Below the pieces are notes generated by a model. The model made no database searches and was not told where the DNA came from. It saw only the letters and a list, made by a program, of their open reading frames with translations. A stretch of DNA of 43,527 nt from NCBI GenBank assembly GCA_015064185.1, contig SVSS01000011.1, positions 1 through 43,527 of the forward strand, in the 5' to 3' direction. The stretch comes from Oscillospiraceae bacterium. GTDB taxonomy: Bacteria; Bacillota; Clostridia; Oscillospirales; CAG-272. Shown here in pieces: positions 22,412-31,075 of the stretch (position 1 is the stretch's first letter; the number at the start of each line of letters is the position of its first letter). The position numbers and the translations under genes are program-made.

Positions 22412-23575
22412 TTACGGTTTAAAATCAAGCCACTCCGACAGGATCGCATTTGATACGTACATGCCCTGCTCGGTAAAGGCAATTCTACCTGCTTTTTTTG
22501 TCAAAAGTCCGCCACGGATCAGGTTTTCCGCGTTTCCATAGACCTCTTCAAAGCTTATGCCAAAGCGCGCTGAAAAATCCTTCTCCTCTATCCCCTCAAA
22601 AAGTCGCATGCGCAGCATCACGTACTCCTCCATTGCCTCATGCGGCGTAATACGGTGCGCATTTAACTGCAAGGCAGAAAAATTGCCTTCCTCAACTGCC
22701 CTAATATAGCCCCCTGTATCACAGGGTGCCTCGTAGCGCACACCGTCAAAAAAGGAATGTGCAGCAGGTCCAAAGCCAAGATAGGGCTTACCCAGCCAAT
22801 ACCGCATATTATGCCGCGAGCGATAGCCCGCCCTTGCGTAATTGCTGACCTCGTAATGCTCAAAACCTGCACCACCAAGCACCTCGGCAACCGTCAGCTG
22901 CATATCAGCCACGGTATCCTCATCGGCAATGGGCAGGGTGTGGCGCTCCTGCCAAAAGGGTGTTCCCTCCTCCACGCGCAGCCCGTATGCCGAAATATGC
23001 TCGGGGGCATATGCCAAAACCGTATTTAGCGTGTGCCCAAGGCTCTCCCTTGTTTGGTGCGGAATACCAAACATGATATCCACGTTGATATTTTGAAAGC
23101 CCGCCTCACGTGCGGCGCGATAGGTAGATACAAATGCCGCCATATCGTGTGGGCGCCCAAGCGCCAAAAGCTCGCGGTCGTTCGAGCTTTGCAAGCCGAT
23201 GCTGAGGCGGTTTACGCCTGCCCCAAGCAGTGCTTCAAAAATTCCCGCCTTGAAGGATTGGGGATTGCACTCCACCGTTACCTCAGGGGCGGGATCAAGG
23301 GTATAATGCTGCCGCACGGTATCAAGCAGATGCGCAATATCTGCGGGCGCTAAAAGCGTGGGGGTACCGCCGCCGATATACACGGTATCCACCGTCAAGC
23401 CGCGCGCCAAGGGCGCGCGGCTTTTAAGTTCCTTGGCAAGCACCTTGGCATAACGCGACATGACCTCCCTTGGCGCCGCTGCGGAGTAAAAATCGCAATA
23501 GCGACATTTTGCCACGCAAAACGGCACGTGGAGATACAGCCCCACGGTGTTCTCTTTTTGCACCATATCAGTCAT
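22412..23575 (-). CDS. hemW: Radical SAM protein HemW (heme chaperone; coproporphyrinogen III oxidase-like)
   Basis: 387 residues. The radical SAM cluster motif is [13 protein letters not shown] (CxxxCxxC, with the extra aromatic/Cys arrangement of HemW), followed by [23 protein letters not shown] and [12 protein letters not shown]; the C-terminal HemN_C-like domain contains [14 protein letters not shown]. HemW proteins are heme-handling relatives of HemN and lack oxidase function. The start ATG at 23575 overlaps the lepA stop (ATGACTGA), indicating coupled translation; Met at 23566 is an alternative. The reading frame runs 109 codons further upstream inside lepA but that part is a shadow. 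Confidence 0.94.
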   Translation of the reverse strand: MTDMVQKENTVGLYLHVPFCVAKCRYCDFYSAAAPREVMSRYAKVLAKELKSRAPLARGLTVDTVYIGGGTPTLLAPADIAHLLDTVRQHYTLDPAPEVTVECNPQSFKAGIFEALLGAGVNRLSIGLQSSNDRELLALGRPHDMAAFVSTYRAAREAGFQNINVDIMFGIPHQTRESLGHTLNTVLAYAPEHISAYGLRVEEGTPFWQERHTLPIADEDTVADMQLTVAEVLGGAGFEHYEVSNYARAGYRSRHNMRYWLGKPYLGFGPAAHSFFDGVRYEAPCDTGGYIRAVEEGNFSALQLNAHRITPHEAMEEYVMLRMRLFEGIEEKDFSARFGISFEEVYGNAENLIRGGLLTKKAGRIAFTEQGMYVSNAILSEWLDFKP

Positions 23576-25388
23576 TGTCATCCAGCTTAAGAACCGCCAT
23601 AAACGCCTCGGGCGAGATCTGCACCGAGCCAAGCTGACGCATCTTCTTCTTGCCCTCCTTCTGCTTTTCAAGCAGCTTCTTCTTACGGGTAATGTCACCG
23701 CCGTAGCACTTGGCAAGCACGTCCTTACGCATTGCCTTAACCGTTTCACGGGCAATGATCTTAGAGCCGATCGCTGCTTGGATCGGCACCTCAAAAAGCT
23801 GGCGCGGAATATTGTCCTTGAGCTTTTCGGCGATCCTGCGGGCACGTGCGTATGCCTTGTCCTCATGCACGATAAAGGAGAGCGCATCCACCTGCTCGCC
23901 ATTCAGGAGAAAATCAAGCTTAACAAGCTTGCTTTCGACATATCCCTCCATCTCATAGTCAAGCGAGGCATAGCCGCGCGAACGGCTTTTGAGCGCATCA
24001 AAAAAGTCATAAATGATCTCGTTGAGCGGCAAGCGGTAATGGAGCTCCACGCGCGTGCTGTCAAGATACTTCATATCCACAAACTCGCCGCGGCGATCCT
24101 GACAAAGATCCATAAGACCGCCAACGTAATCGGTGGGGGTAATGATCGATGCCTTTACGATCGGCTCAAAAGCCTTCTCAACATCGGCAGGATCGGGGTA
24201 GTTGGTGGGGTTATCAATACGCAAACACTCTCCGTCGCGCTTGGTGATCTCATAAATAACGCTCGGGGCGGTGGTGATCAGATCAAGGTTGAATTCGCGC
24301 TCGAGGCGCTCCTCGATAATTTCCATGTGCAAAAGCCCCAAAAAGCCACAGCGATAGCCAAAGCCAAGTGCCACCGAGGTTTCGGGCTCAAAACAGAGCG
24401 CGGCATCGTTGAGGCGCAGCTTTTCAAGCGCGTCACGCAGATCGCCATAGCGCGACCCGTCAGCGGGGTAAATACCCGCGTATACCATGGGCTGCACCGC
24501 TTTAAAGCCGGGCAACGCCTCAGCGGCGGGATTATCCGCGAGCGTTACGGTGTCGCCCACGCGCGTTTCTCCCACGCTCTTAATAGAGGCGGTCAGATAC
24601 CCTACCTCGCCTGCACTCAGCACATCACGCTTAGAAAGCCCAAAGGCATCCATCACGCCCACATCTACTACCCCAAAGGTCTGTCCCGTTGACATCATGC
24701 GAATGGTGTCACCGCTCTTGAGCTTGCCGTCAACCACGCGAACGTATACCACAACACCGAGATAACTGTCGTAATAGCTGTCAAAGATCAGCGCCTTAAG
24801 GGGCGCGTTTTCATCGCCCGAGGGCGCAGGGATATCGGTCACAATATGCTCTAACACATCCTCGATATTGATACCCATTTTTGCCGAAACAGCAGGGCAA
24901 TCCATGGCGGGGATGCCAATGACATCCTCGATCTCACGGCGCGCGCCGTCAATATCTGCCGAGGGCAGGTCGATCTTATTGATCACGGGTAGGATCTCAA
25001 GATCGGCATCTACCGCAAGATACGCATTGGCAAGCGTTTGCGCTTCAATGCCCTGCGTTGCGTCAACCACCAAAATAGCGCCCTCACAGGCATTGAGCGA
25101 GCGTGACACCTCATAGTTAAAGTCAACGTGCCCTGGCGTGTCGATCAGGTTAAGATCATACGTTTCGCCGTTTTTAGCGGTATAGGAAAGGCGCACGGCA
25201 CGCGCCTTAATGGTGATGCCGCGCTCACGCTCAAGATCCATATTGTCAAGCAACTGCTCCTCCATCTCGCGCGATGCCACCGTTTGCGTAGCCTCAAGCA
25301 AGCGGTCGGCAAGCGTAGACTTGCCGTGATCGATATGCGCAATGATCGAGAAATTGCGTATATGTGACTGTTTGACCGAATTTGCCAT
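23568..25388 (-). CDS. lepA: Elongation factor 4 (LepA), ribosome-associated GTPase
   Basis: 606 residues. G1 motif AHIDHGKST, effector region [11 protein letters not shown]3 DTPGHVDF and NKIDLP are all intact; the C-terminal LepA domain contains [23 protein letters not shown] and [15 protein letters not shown]. LepA acts on the ribosome during translation or initiation of stalled complexes. Start 25388 follows GAGGTAAGT; the upstream 17 in-frame codons are not LepA-like. It is first of a lepA-hemW-peptidase operon driven by the promoter at 25441-25469. Confidence 0.98.
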   Translation of the reverse strand: MANSVKQSHIRNFSIIAHIDHGKSTLADRLLEATQTVASREMEEQLLDNMDLERERGITIKARAVRLSYTAKNGETYDLNLIDTPGHVDFNYEVSRSLNACEGAILVVDATQGIEAQTLANAYLAVDADLEILPVINKIDLPSADIDGARREIEDVIGIPAMDCPAVSAKMGINIEDVLEHIVTDIPAPSGDENAPLKALIFDSYYDSYLGVVVYVRVVDGKLKSGDTIRMMSTGQTFGVVDVGVMDAFGLSKRDVLSAGEVGYLTASIKSVGETRVGDTVTLADNPAAEALPGFKAVQPMVYAGIYPADGSRYGDLRDALEKLRLNDAALCFEPETSVALGFGYRCGFLGLLHMEIIEERLEREFNLDLITTAPSVIYEITKRDGECLRIDNPTNYPDPADVEKAFEPIVKASIITPTDYVGGLMDLCQDRRGEFVDMKYLDSTRVELHYRLPLNEIIYDFFDALKSRSRGYASLDYEMEGYVESKLVKLDFLLNGEQVDALSFIVHEDKAYARARRIAEKLKDNIPRQLFEVPIQAAIGSKIIARETVKAMRKDVLAKCYGGDITRKKKLLEKQKEGKKKMRQLGSVQISPEAFMAVLKLDDND

Positions 25389-25440
25389 ACTTACCTCTTT
25401 TACTGCGCCGCGGCGCGATATTACACTCATAATTATCATA

Positions 25441-25469
25441 ATTATACCATATATTTACGCCTGCCTCAA
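25441..25469 (-). promoter_or_regulatory. Predicted promoter of the lepA operon
   Basis: Minus strand: TTGAGG (25469-25464), 17-base spacer, TATAAT (25446-25441), preceded by TGG. Confidence 0.72.
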
Positions 25470-25499
25470 CGGTTTTTTTCGATTTTTTCAAAAAAAGCC

Positions 25500-25528
25500 T
25501 TGCACACACGCGCGTTTTATCTTATAAT
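25500..25528 (+). promoter_or_regulatory. Predicted promoter of the 25572 lipoprotein gene
   Basis: TTGCAC (25500-25505), 17-base spacer, TATAAT (25523-25528). It lies 31 bases from the divergent lepA promoter. Confidence 0.7.
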
Positions 25529-25571
25529 GAGGAAAAACAAAAAGATTAAAATAGCATGGAGAGCCGCAATC

Positions 25572-26621
25572 ATGAAGAAATATATCAAATTATTCTTAAT
25601 ATTTTTGATCGTCTTGTCTTTTTTTGTGTTGACAAGCTGTGAAGCTATGCGTGGCATTATGGGTAATGACAACGATAAAATACATACCGACTCCTACGAG
25701 CCGGTTACCGGCAGATTTTATCTTTATGAAGCCGCAGATGAAAGGATAACATGTACTGACACCTATTTTGACATTGACGGTAGCAAGGGCAATTTTTTCT
25801 TAAAATATTATGAAAACGGAGTTTTAAAAAAACAGGGCGAATTTCAAAAGATAATCACGTACACCGACCGCGTTGGATATTGGAGTGATAACCTGCATTT
25901 CAACATCAAATGCGGTGACACGTACGAGCATATCGGCACATATACCGAGTCGTTTGACCAAATCAACCAATTTCGTATCATTGATGAATATAGTGGGGGA
26001 AAAACGGAGGCTAAGTATTATTACTCCGAGTTGCCCTTTGTTTTAGGCACTTACGTAAGAGAAGGTGCTGCTTATGTTGAAGAATCACCCAATATAAACA
26101 ACCCAGATTACACTGTGCCAACCTTAGAAAATTACACCTCGGAATTAAACGGCAAATATGAATTAGACGAGGATCATTATTTCTATTTTATCAGTCCTCG
26201 GGGGTATGCACTTCAAAACGGGCCGTATTTGAATTCATATTTTCAATATTTTGCCCCTGAATTAGATAAGCCTTTAGAGGGCTTTGCGCATGGAATTACC
26301 TATAAGGATTCCCTCGCTCCGCCCCGTTTGTACCTTACCTATTCATGCGAATCATCATATTACAAGTCGTTAGAGGACACCGAAAAGGCGTTGATGTTTG
26401 GATACACGACTTTTCAAGATGATGACACGATGATTGATCATTACGGTTCTATTGATTTTAGCAACGGAAAGCTCAATTCGTTTACGTTTGAGCATTTGTC
26501 AAGATCTTGGACAGAGGAAGAATGGGATACATACACAAAAAGCTCCAACTATCAATTGCCGGATGCCGTCATCTACGATTATGTTGGCGGCACATATAAA
26601 AAAAGCGAAACAAGCATTTGA
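25572..26621 (+). CDS. Predicted lipoprotein, function unknown, AT-rich
   Basis: 349 residues. The start at 25572 gives a textbook lipoprotein signal: MKKYIK, a hydrophobic core, then FVLTSC with the lipidated Cys at about 23. GGAGAGCCGCAATC is the ribosome binding site. The mature protein is rich in Tyr, Asp and Glu (for example YLYEAADERITC, SCESSYYKSL). No domain I recognise; the repeating aromatic/charged pattern suggests beta structure. The reading frame 24 codons upstream is not coding. The gene is visibly more AT-rich than its neighbours, consistent with recent acquisition or with a fast-evolving surface protein. Its own promoter and a bidirectional terminator bracket it. Confidence 0.75.
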   Translation: MKKYIKLFLIFLIVLSFFVLTSCEAMRGIMGNDNDKIHTDSYEPVTGRFYLYEAADERITCTDTYFDIDGSKGNFFLKYYENGVLKKQGEFQKIITYTDRVGYWSDNLHFNIKCGDTYEHIGTYTESFDQINQFRIIDEYSGGKTEAKYYYSELPFVLGTYVREGAAYVEESPNINNPDYTVPTLENYTSELNGKYELDEDHYFYFISPRGYALQNGPYLNSYFQYFAPELDKPLEGFAHGITYKDSLAPPRLYLTYSCESSYYKSLEDTEKALMFGYTTFQDDDTMIDHYGSIDFSNGKLNSFTFEHLSRSWTEEEWDTYTKSSNYQLPDAVIYDYVGGTYKKSETSI

Positions 26622-26661
26622 AAATTTTGTAGCAATCATTTCGTTTTTAACCTCAAAAAGC

Positions 26662-26693
26662 AAAATACCGTAGGCAGAGCCTACGGTATTTTT
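26662..26693. terminator. Bidirectional terminator between the lipoprotein and the 32-residue gene
   Basis: AAAATACCGTAGGC, AGA, GCCTACGGTATTTT (26662-26675 with 26679-26692): a 14-base perfect stem with A and T flanks, usable from either side. Confidence 0.88.
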
Positions 26694-26740
26694 GATTACG
26701 GACCGTCAAACGCGCTTTGCGCTATCTGACATGCTTGAGG

Positions 26741-26839
26741 TCAATGGCAGCAGCAGCAAAGCACAATGAGCGCAATAATAATGATCCAGCAGCAGTTGTT
26801 GCCATCACCAAGCAGATTGCCGAAACAGTTGTTATTCAT
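26741..26839 (-). CDS. 32-residue cysteine-rich single-pass membrane peptide
   Basis: Start ATG at 26839 with a strong GAAGGAGGATTCGGT site, stop at 26741. The peptide begins MNNNCFGNLLGDGNNCCW, then a run of six to nine Ile/Leu/Val/Ala residues, and ends in four consecutive cysteines and His. The hydrophobic run is long enough to sit in or on the membrane. It has its own promoter (26908-26935) and shares a bidirectional terminator with the lipoprotein opposite. Too short for most gene finders. Such small Asn/Gly/Cys-rich membrane peptides occur in Clostridia, some in spore coats, but the role here is unknown. Confidence 0.72.
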   Translation of the reverse strand: MNNNCFGNLLGDGNNCCWIIIIALIVLCCCCH

Positions 26840-26907
26840 ACCGAATCCTCCTTCAAGCCTTTCGGGGGGAAGTATTCCCTCTCCCTCGATATCATATTAT
26901 GAAAAGG

Positions 26908-26935
26908 ATTGTAAAAGGTTCTCGAATTATGTCAA
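26908..26935 (-). promoter_or_regulatory. Predicted promoter of the 32-residue Cys-rich gene
   Basis: Minus strand: TTGACA (26935-26930), 16-base spacer, TACAAT (26913-26908). The leader to the start codon is about 60 bases. Confidence 0.6.
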
Positions 26936-26966
26936 AACAAACGGAGTTTTTGCCAAGGCAAGACAA

Positions 26967-27004
26967 ATCGCCCTTGACCTGTGAAAAAGCAGGTCAAGGG
27001 CGAT
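26967..27004 (-). terminator. Intrinsic terminator after the CorC/CNNM gene
   Basis: Minus strand: ATCGCCCTTGACCTG, loop CTTTTTCA, CAGGTCAAGGGCGAT, then TTTGTCTT. The stem is 15 perfect pairs, the U-tract is short. Confidence 0.75.
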
Positions 27005-27008
27005 CGTA

Positions 27009-28334
27009 TTATTCTTCTACCGCCTCATTGCTTTCAGCCGGCTTTGCCTCAACCAAAACCTCGTGCGTCATCACGCCGTCTGCCTTGGTAACGGTAACCG
27101 TGAGATTTTCGTAATCAAAGGTGTAGCCAACCTCGGGAATGTTTCCGCAAGCCTCGGTCAACCAGCCATTGACGGTGGTAGAAACGATATCCTCATTTGC
27201 ATCAAGCTCAAAAAATTCAAAAAACTCGTCAATGGAAATGGCAGAGCGCACACGCCAGGTGTGCTCGTCAACCGAAACGATATCCTCGGTTGCCACATCC
27301 TGCTCATCCCAAATTTCTCCCACAAGCTGCTCGAGGATATCCTCCATCGTAACAAGACCCGATACGTGACCGTATTCGTTCACCACGATCACCATATGTC
27401 TTTGATCGCGCTGCATATCACGGAACAAGGCATCAAGGTGAATGGTTTCGGGCACAAATACAGGGGGCAGCAACGCATCGGCGAGCTTGAAATCAGGCTC
27501 CCCGCGGTGCAAAAGATACTCGCGTGCGTGCAAAATACCGATCACCTTTTCGTTATCCTCGGCATACACAGGAACACGCGAATAGCCCTCAGCTGCAAGC
27601 CTTGAAAGGATCTCCTGCTCGGTCGCATGCTCGCTAACGGTGACCATGTTGCTTCTTTGCGTCATCACATCGGCGGCAGTCAGGCGGTCAAGCTTAAACA
27701 CGTTCTTGATATATGTAATATCATCCTCGTTGAGCGTGCCCTCATCGGCACCCGCATCAAGCATAATGACGATATCCTCCTCGGAAACCGCCTCCTCCTT
27801 GGCATTGGGATCAATACCAAACAAGCGGAGCATGCCGTTGGTTGAGGCCGTCAGCAGCCAGATCACGGGCTTTAGCACAACGGTAAGCCCCGAAATAAAG
27901 CCGCAAACTGCGTTGGCAAGCTTCTCCTTGTGGCGCATGGCAACACGCTTGGGGACCAGCTCACCCAACACCAGCGTAAAGTAGGAAAGAATGAGTGTGA
28001 TCAAAATAACCGATACGGTATTGATAACGCCATAATACGCGGGAGAAATCGAAAAGGTTCTCACCACAAATCCCGAAAGGCGCTCGGCAAAGTTATCGGC
28101 GGCAAACGCCGAGCCAAGAAAGCCCGCCAAGGTGATGCCCACCTGAATGGCGGAGAGGAAGCGTGTGGGCTCCTCTATAATCTTTAAAATTTTTGCTGCC
28201 TTTTTATCTCCGTCCTCAGCCTGTGCTCTCACCTTTTTTTCATTCAGAGAGATCACAGCGATCTCGGTGGCGGCAAAAAATGCGTTTAATAAAATCAGTA
28301 CAAGCTGCAGTAATAACTGCTTAACGATATCCAT
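27009..28334 (-). CDS. CorC/HlyC-type (CNNM) membrane protein with CBS pair
   Basis: 441 residues. CNNM transmembrane domain at the N-terminus (about 1-200; ILLNAFFAATEIAVISLNEKK, then GFLGSAFAADNFAERL and TLVLGELVPKRVAM), two CBS domains (about 215-335; TAADVMTQRSNMVTV and DALFRDMQRDQRHMVIVVNEYG, GLVTMEDILEQLVGEI), and a C-terminal CorC_HlyC domain (EVGYTFDYENLTVTVTKADG). Family members influence magnesium or cobalt homeostasis; the old hemolysin name is misleading. GGAGGAATT precedes the start at 28334. A 38-codon ORF with its own promoter lies 51 bases upstream on the same strand, so expression may be controlled from there. Confidence 0.93.
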   Translation of the reverse strand: MDIVKQLLLQLVLILLNAFFAATEIAVISLNEKKVRAQAEDGDKKAAKILKIIEEPTRFLSAIQVGITLAGFLGSAFAADNFAERLSGFVVRTFSISPAYYGVINTVSVILITLILSYFTLVLGELVPKRVAMRHKEKLANAVCGFISGLTVVLKPVIWLLTASTNGMLRLFGIDPNAKEEAVSEEDIVIMLDAGADEGTLNEDDITYIKNVFKLDRLTAADVMTQRSNMVTVSEHATEQEILSRLAAEGYSRVPVYAEDNEKVIGILHAREYLLHRGEPDFKLADALLPPVFVPETIHLDALFRDMQRDQRHMVIVVNEYGHVSGLVTMEDILEQLVGEIWDEQDVATEDIVSVDEHTWRVRSAISIDEFFEFFELDANEDIVSTTVNGWLTEACGNIPEVGYTFDYENLTVTVTKADGVMTHEVLVEAKPAESNEAVEE

Positions 28335-28385
28335 AATTCCTCCAAAATATAATTTAAAATGTTATGCTTTTCTTTGGGCACCGCA

Positions 28386-28502
28386 TCAGCACAGCAATAC
28401 AAAGGGCACTGCCTCGATGCGCTTTCCACATTTTAAATTGCTTTTGTCAGTACACTCGTCAAACACAAAAATTACAGGGCAACTTCGCGGTAACGGATCC
28501 AT
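28386..28502 (-). CDS. 38-codon small ORF upstream of the CorC gene, possible leader peptide
   Basis: ATG at 28502 follows AAGGAAAGGAGTTGGTGAA, an excellent ribosome binding site, and the stop is at 28386. The peptide begins MDPLPRSCPVIFVFDEC and ends with a Val/Leu-rich segment and Cys; it has four cysteines. A full promoter (28557-28585) lies 55 bases upstream. It could be a leader peptide whose translation sets access to the CorC start (51 bases later), or an independent small protein. No homology recognised. It is kept because both the promoter and the ribosome binding site point to it rather than to corC. Confidence 0.45.
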   Translation of the reverse strand: MDPLPRSCPVIFVFDECTDKSNLKCGKRIEAVPFVLLC

Positions 28503-28556
28503 TTCACCAACTCCTTTCCTTCAAAAAAATTATTATCTGTTTGATAACGATTTTAT

Positions 28557-28585
28557 ATTATAGCACATTTTTTCAAAAAATGCAA
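28557..28585 (-). promoter_or_regulatory. Predicted promoter of the small ORF/CorC unit
   Basis: Minus strand: TTGCAT (28585-28580), 17-base spacer, TATAAT (28562-28557) preceded by TGC. The leader to the CorC start codon is about 220 bases and carries the small ORF; no known riboswitch consensus was recognised in it. The remaining upstream stretch to 28720 shows only AT-rich sequence. Confidence 0.7.
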
Positions 28586-28720
28586 GTCCCCCCTCTTATT
28601 GACGGGCGTTTTGATAAAAAAGGCAAAATTTCATTTTTAACATTTCAAAAACATTTTGCAAAAAGATCGATAACAAACAAGTCTTATACTTGATGGCACA
28701 TCACACGAAAGGAACAAGCT

Positions 28721-29071
28721 ATGAACAACGAAAAAGAATTTCTCGTACAAAAGATCCGCACGCAATACACCGAAAAAACCCACACCGCGCTTGACGATCT
28801 TAAAGCGCTTGATAAAAGAGTTAAGCGCCCTGCCACAGTTTTTTCCTATCTCTTTGGCACCGTGGGTGCACTTGTGCTGGGCGCGGGCATGAGCCTTGCT
28901 ATGGGCGTGATCGGCAGCTCGATGCCGCTTGGCATCGGCGTGGGGCTACTCGGCATACTGATGGTTGCTGTCAACTACCCCCTTTATCAGCGTATTCTCG
29001 GCGCTCGCCGCAAAAAATACGCACCCGAGATCATCGCCATCAGCGATAGGATCATGAACGAAAACCAATAA
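28721..29071 (+). CDS. Small two-TM membrane protein, function unknown, paralogue of 33702-34106
   Basis: 116 residues. A helical N-terminal part (KIRTQYTEKTHTALDDLKALDKRV) is followed by two membrane segments (about 45-65 and 68-90) and a short tail APEIIAISDRIMNEN. AAAGGAACAAGCT precedes the start. The same layout, in particular a K-IR-xY-x-A-LDDL-like helix, a LVLGxGM segment and an APEI tail, appears in the protein at 33702-34106, so the two are homologues. It is the first gene of the envelope cluster ending at 34106. Function not known. Confidence 0.75.
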   Translation: MNNEKEFLVQKIRTQYTEKTHTALDDLKALDKRVKRPATVFSYLFGTVGALVLGAGMSLAMGVIGSSMPLGIGVGLLGILMVAVNYPLYQRILGARRKKYAPEIIAISDRIMNENQ

Positions 29072-29092
29072 AAATAAGAAAGGTTAGGATTA

Positions 29093-29350
29093 ATGACAAT
29101 GGGTATCAAAAATTTTTTCAAAAAAGCATTTCGCGACATGAAGGAAAGCACCAAGGCACAGCACGAGGTTGACAAGGCAAACTTTGAAGCAGCAAAGGCC
29201 GAGAGCCGTGCCACCTGGGAGGAGGCCAAGATGTCCCCCTCTGCCCGCCAGCAGCTGATGCAAAAGGAGCGCGATGCACAGATCGCCGCCGCCAAGGAGC
29301 GCACCGCCGCCGCCAACGCGCGTATTGATTACGCAAAAAAGGACAAATAA
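29093..29350 (+). CDS. Small helical charged protein, function unknown
   Basis: 85 residues, no membrane segment, predicted almost wholly alpha-helical with alternating Lys/Glu/Ala (KAQHEVDKANFEAAKAESRA, then QQLMQKERDAQIAAAKERTA). It likely forms a coiled coil and could bind membrane or partner via the basic amphipathic start (GIKNFFKKAFRDMK). An AGGTTAGGA-type site precedes; Met at 29099 is an alternative start. It lies 21 bases after the two-TM gene and before cls, suggesting one transcript. No family recognised. Confidence 0.7.
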   Translation: MTMGIKNFFKKAFRDMKESTKAQHEVDKANFEAAKAESRATWEEAKMSPSARQQLMQKERDAQIAAAKERTAAANARIDYAKKDK

Positions 29351-29356
29351 AATACC

Positions 29357-29386
29357 GCCCGAGGTGTGTTGACGCGCACCTCGGGC
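29357..29386 (+). other. Intergenic hairpin before the cardiolipin synthase gene
   Basis: GCCCGAGGTG and CACCTCGGGC pair perfectly around a 10-base loop. AAGAATACTTTAAAG follows, so the U-tract is weak; it may attenuate or stabilise the mRNA between the small gene and cls. Confidence 0.5.
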
Positions 29387-29421
29387 AAGAATACTTTAAA
29401 GATGTTTTAAGGGGGCTCCAC

Positions 29422-30984
29422 ATGAAGCGAACTTACACCTACACCGCAGGCAAAAAAACGATATCAAGAGAGGTCAACTATATTCCCGTACGCTATATCA
29501 TCGCCATGCTCCTAACAGTCCTTGAAGTCCTTCTGATCATCGGTATTGTTGCGGCTCTGTGCTATTTCGTACCCTATTTTTATCTTGCGGCATGGGTAAC
29601 CGAGATCGGATGCGTGATCAGGATCATCTCCTCCGATGACAATCCCGATTACAAGGTTCCCTGGCTTCTTTTTGTACTGATCTTACCGATCGCAGGCTTT
29701 ATGCTTTATCTCATATTTGCCTCGCGCACACTAAAAAAGAAATACGTAAAGCGCCTCTCGGACCTTGCCGCACTTTCCTATGAAAAAAATGACAGCGCCG
29801 CCTTTGCGCGGCTGTTACAGGAGGATCGCGCGATACACAACCACGCAAAAATGCTTGCTGAAATTGCCGATTGCAGCTTGTTTGAGCAAACCGACATCGC
29901 CTACTTCCCCCTTGGTGAGGATATGATGGCGCGGCTGCTGCAGGATCTTGCAGGGGCAAAAAAATTCATCTACATGGAGTATTTTATCATTGAGGAGGGC
30001 AAGCTTTGGAACGCGATCCTTGAGATCCTTAAGCAAAAGGCAACAGCAGGTGTTGAGGTCAAGGTCGTGTACGACGACATCGGATGCATGTCCACGCTCC
30101 CCGGGAATTACGCAAAAATTCTCTCGCGATACGGCATTGAGGCAACACCGTTCTCGCGCCTGCGGGGCAATGCCGACAGTGAGTTTAACAATCGCTCGCA
30201 CCGCAAGATCACCGTCATCGACGGCTACATTGGCTACACAGGCGGCGTAAATATTGCAGATGAGTATATCAACGAGATCGAGCGCTTCGGGCACTGGAAG
30301 GATACGGGCATTCGCCTTGAGGGTGAGGCAGTATGGGAAATGACGCGCCTGTTTCTCACCGATTTTGGCATTAACGTACGACACCTGCCAAAGCCACAAA
30401 ACGAGCTTTACCCTAAAAAAGCTACGGGGGGCAAAGGGTTTGTGATCCCCTTTGGTGACGGACCCGCTCCCCTGTATCGCCGCCGTGTGGGAAAAAGCGT
30501 CATTCAAAATATGCTCGCCTATGCCACGCGCTATATGTATATGACCACGCCATACCTGATCATTGATAACGATCTTTGCACCGCCATTGAAAACGCGGCA
30601 CTGCGCGGCGTTGACGTCAAGATCATCGTGCCTCATATTCCCGACAAAAGGCTGGTATTCGGTATGACACGCAGCTACTACGCGCGCTTGATGCGTGTAG
30701 GCGTTGAGATCTATGAGTATAGCCCCGGCTTCATTCACGCCAAAAGCTATCTTGCCGATGATACCTCTGCCATGATCGGTACGATCAATCTCGATTACAG
30801 GAGTCTTGTGCACCATTTTGAGAACGGCGTATGGCTGTACCAAAGCCCTGCCATCAACGACCTCAAAGAGGATATCGAAAAAACACTTGAAAAATGCCGC
30901 CGCGTGAGCGAAGCGGAGCTCACCCCCAACATTTTTGTACGCTTTTTCCGCGCAGTAGTGCGCATTTTTGCGCCACTGCTGTAA
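29422..30984 (+). CDS. cls: Cardiolipin synthase (phospholipase D family)
   Basis: 520 residues. Two N-terminal membrane segments (about 24-48 and 81-99) and the WLLFVLILPIAGFMLYLIFA stretch are typical of Cls. Both HKD active-site motifs are intact: His260-x-Lys262...Asp267 (HRKITVIDG) and His439-x-Lys441...Asp446 (IHAKSYLADD). It joins two phosphatidylglycerol molecules into cardiolipin at the inner face of the membrane. GGGGGCTCCAC precedes the start. It lies in a cluster with a two-component system and three unknown membrane or helical proteins, which together point to envelope adaptation. Confidence 0.95.
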   Translation: MKRTYTYTAGKKTISREVNYIPVRYIIAMLLTVLEVLLIIGIVAALCYFVPYFYLAAWVTEIGCVIRIISSDDNPDYKVPWLLFVLILPIAGFMLYLIFASRTLKKKYVKRLSDLAALSYEKNDSAAFARLLQEDRAIHNHAKMLAEIADCSLFEQTDIAYFPLGEDMMARLLQDLAGAKKFIYMEYFIIEEGKLWNAILEILKQKATAGVEVKVVYDDIGCMSTLPGNYAKILSRYGIEATPFSRLRGNADSEFNNRSHRKITVIDGYIGYTGGVNIADEYINEIERFGHWKDTGIRLEGEAVWEMTRLFLTDFGINVRHLPKPQNELYPKKATGGKGFVIPFGDGPAPLYRRRVGKSVIQNMLAYATRYMYMTTPYLIIDNDLCTAIENAALRGVDVKIIVPHIPDKRLVFGMTRSYYARLMRVGVEIYEYSPGFIHAKSYLADDTSAMIGTINLDYRSLVHHFENGVWLYQSPAINDLKEDIEKTLEKCRRVSEAELTPNIFVRFFRAVVRIFAPLL

Positions 30985-31075
30985 AAAAAGATGCAGTCCT
31001 GCCCAAACAAAAACAAAATCTTAACATTTTTATGTTATACTAAAAACATTCTACTAACCGCACGGGAGGTAAATC

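Noticed and set aside
23576-23902. N-terminal extension of the hemW frame into lepA
   Set aside because: Radical SAM sequence begins at 23575 or 23566; the extension is lepA in another frame.
23547-24692. Long plus-strand frame opposite lepA
   Set aside because: Mirror of a highly conserved gene with strong codon bias; no start signal.
28335-28560. M-box (magnesium) riboswitch before the CorC gene
   Set aside because: No matching conserved segments were recognised; the leader is better explained by a small ORF.
29815-30843. 342-codon minus-strand frame opposite cardiolipin synthase
   Set aside because: Opposes both intact HKD motifs; no initiation signal.
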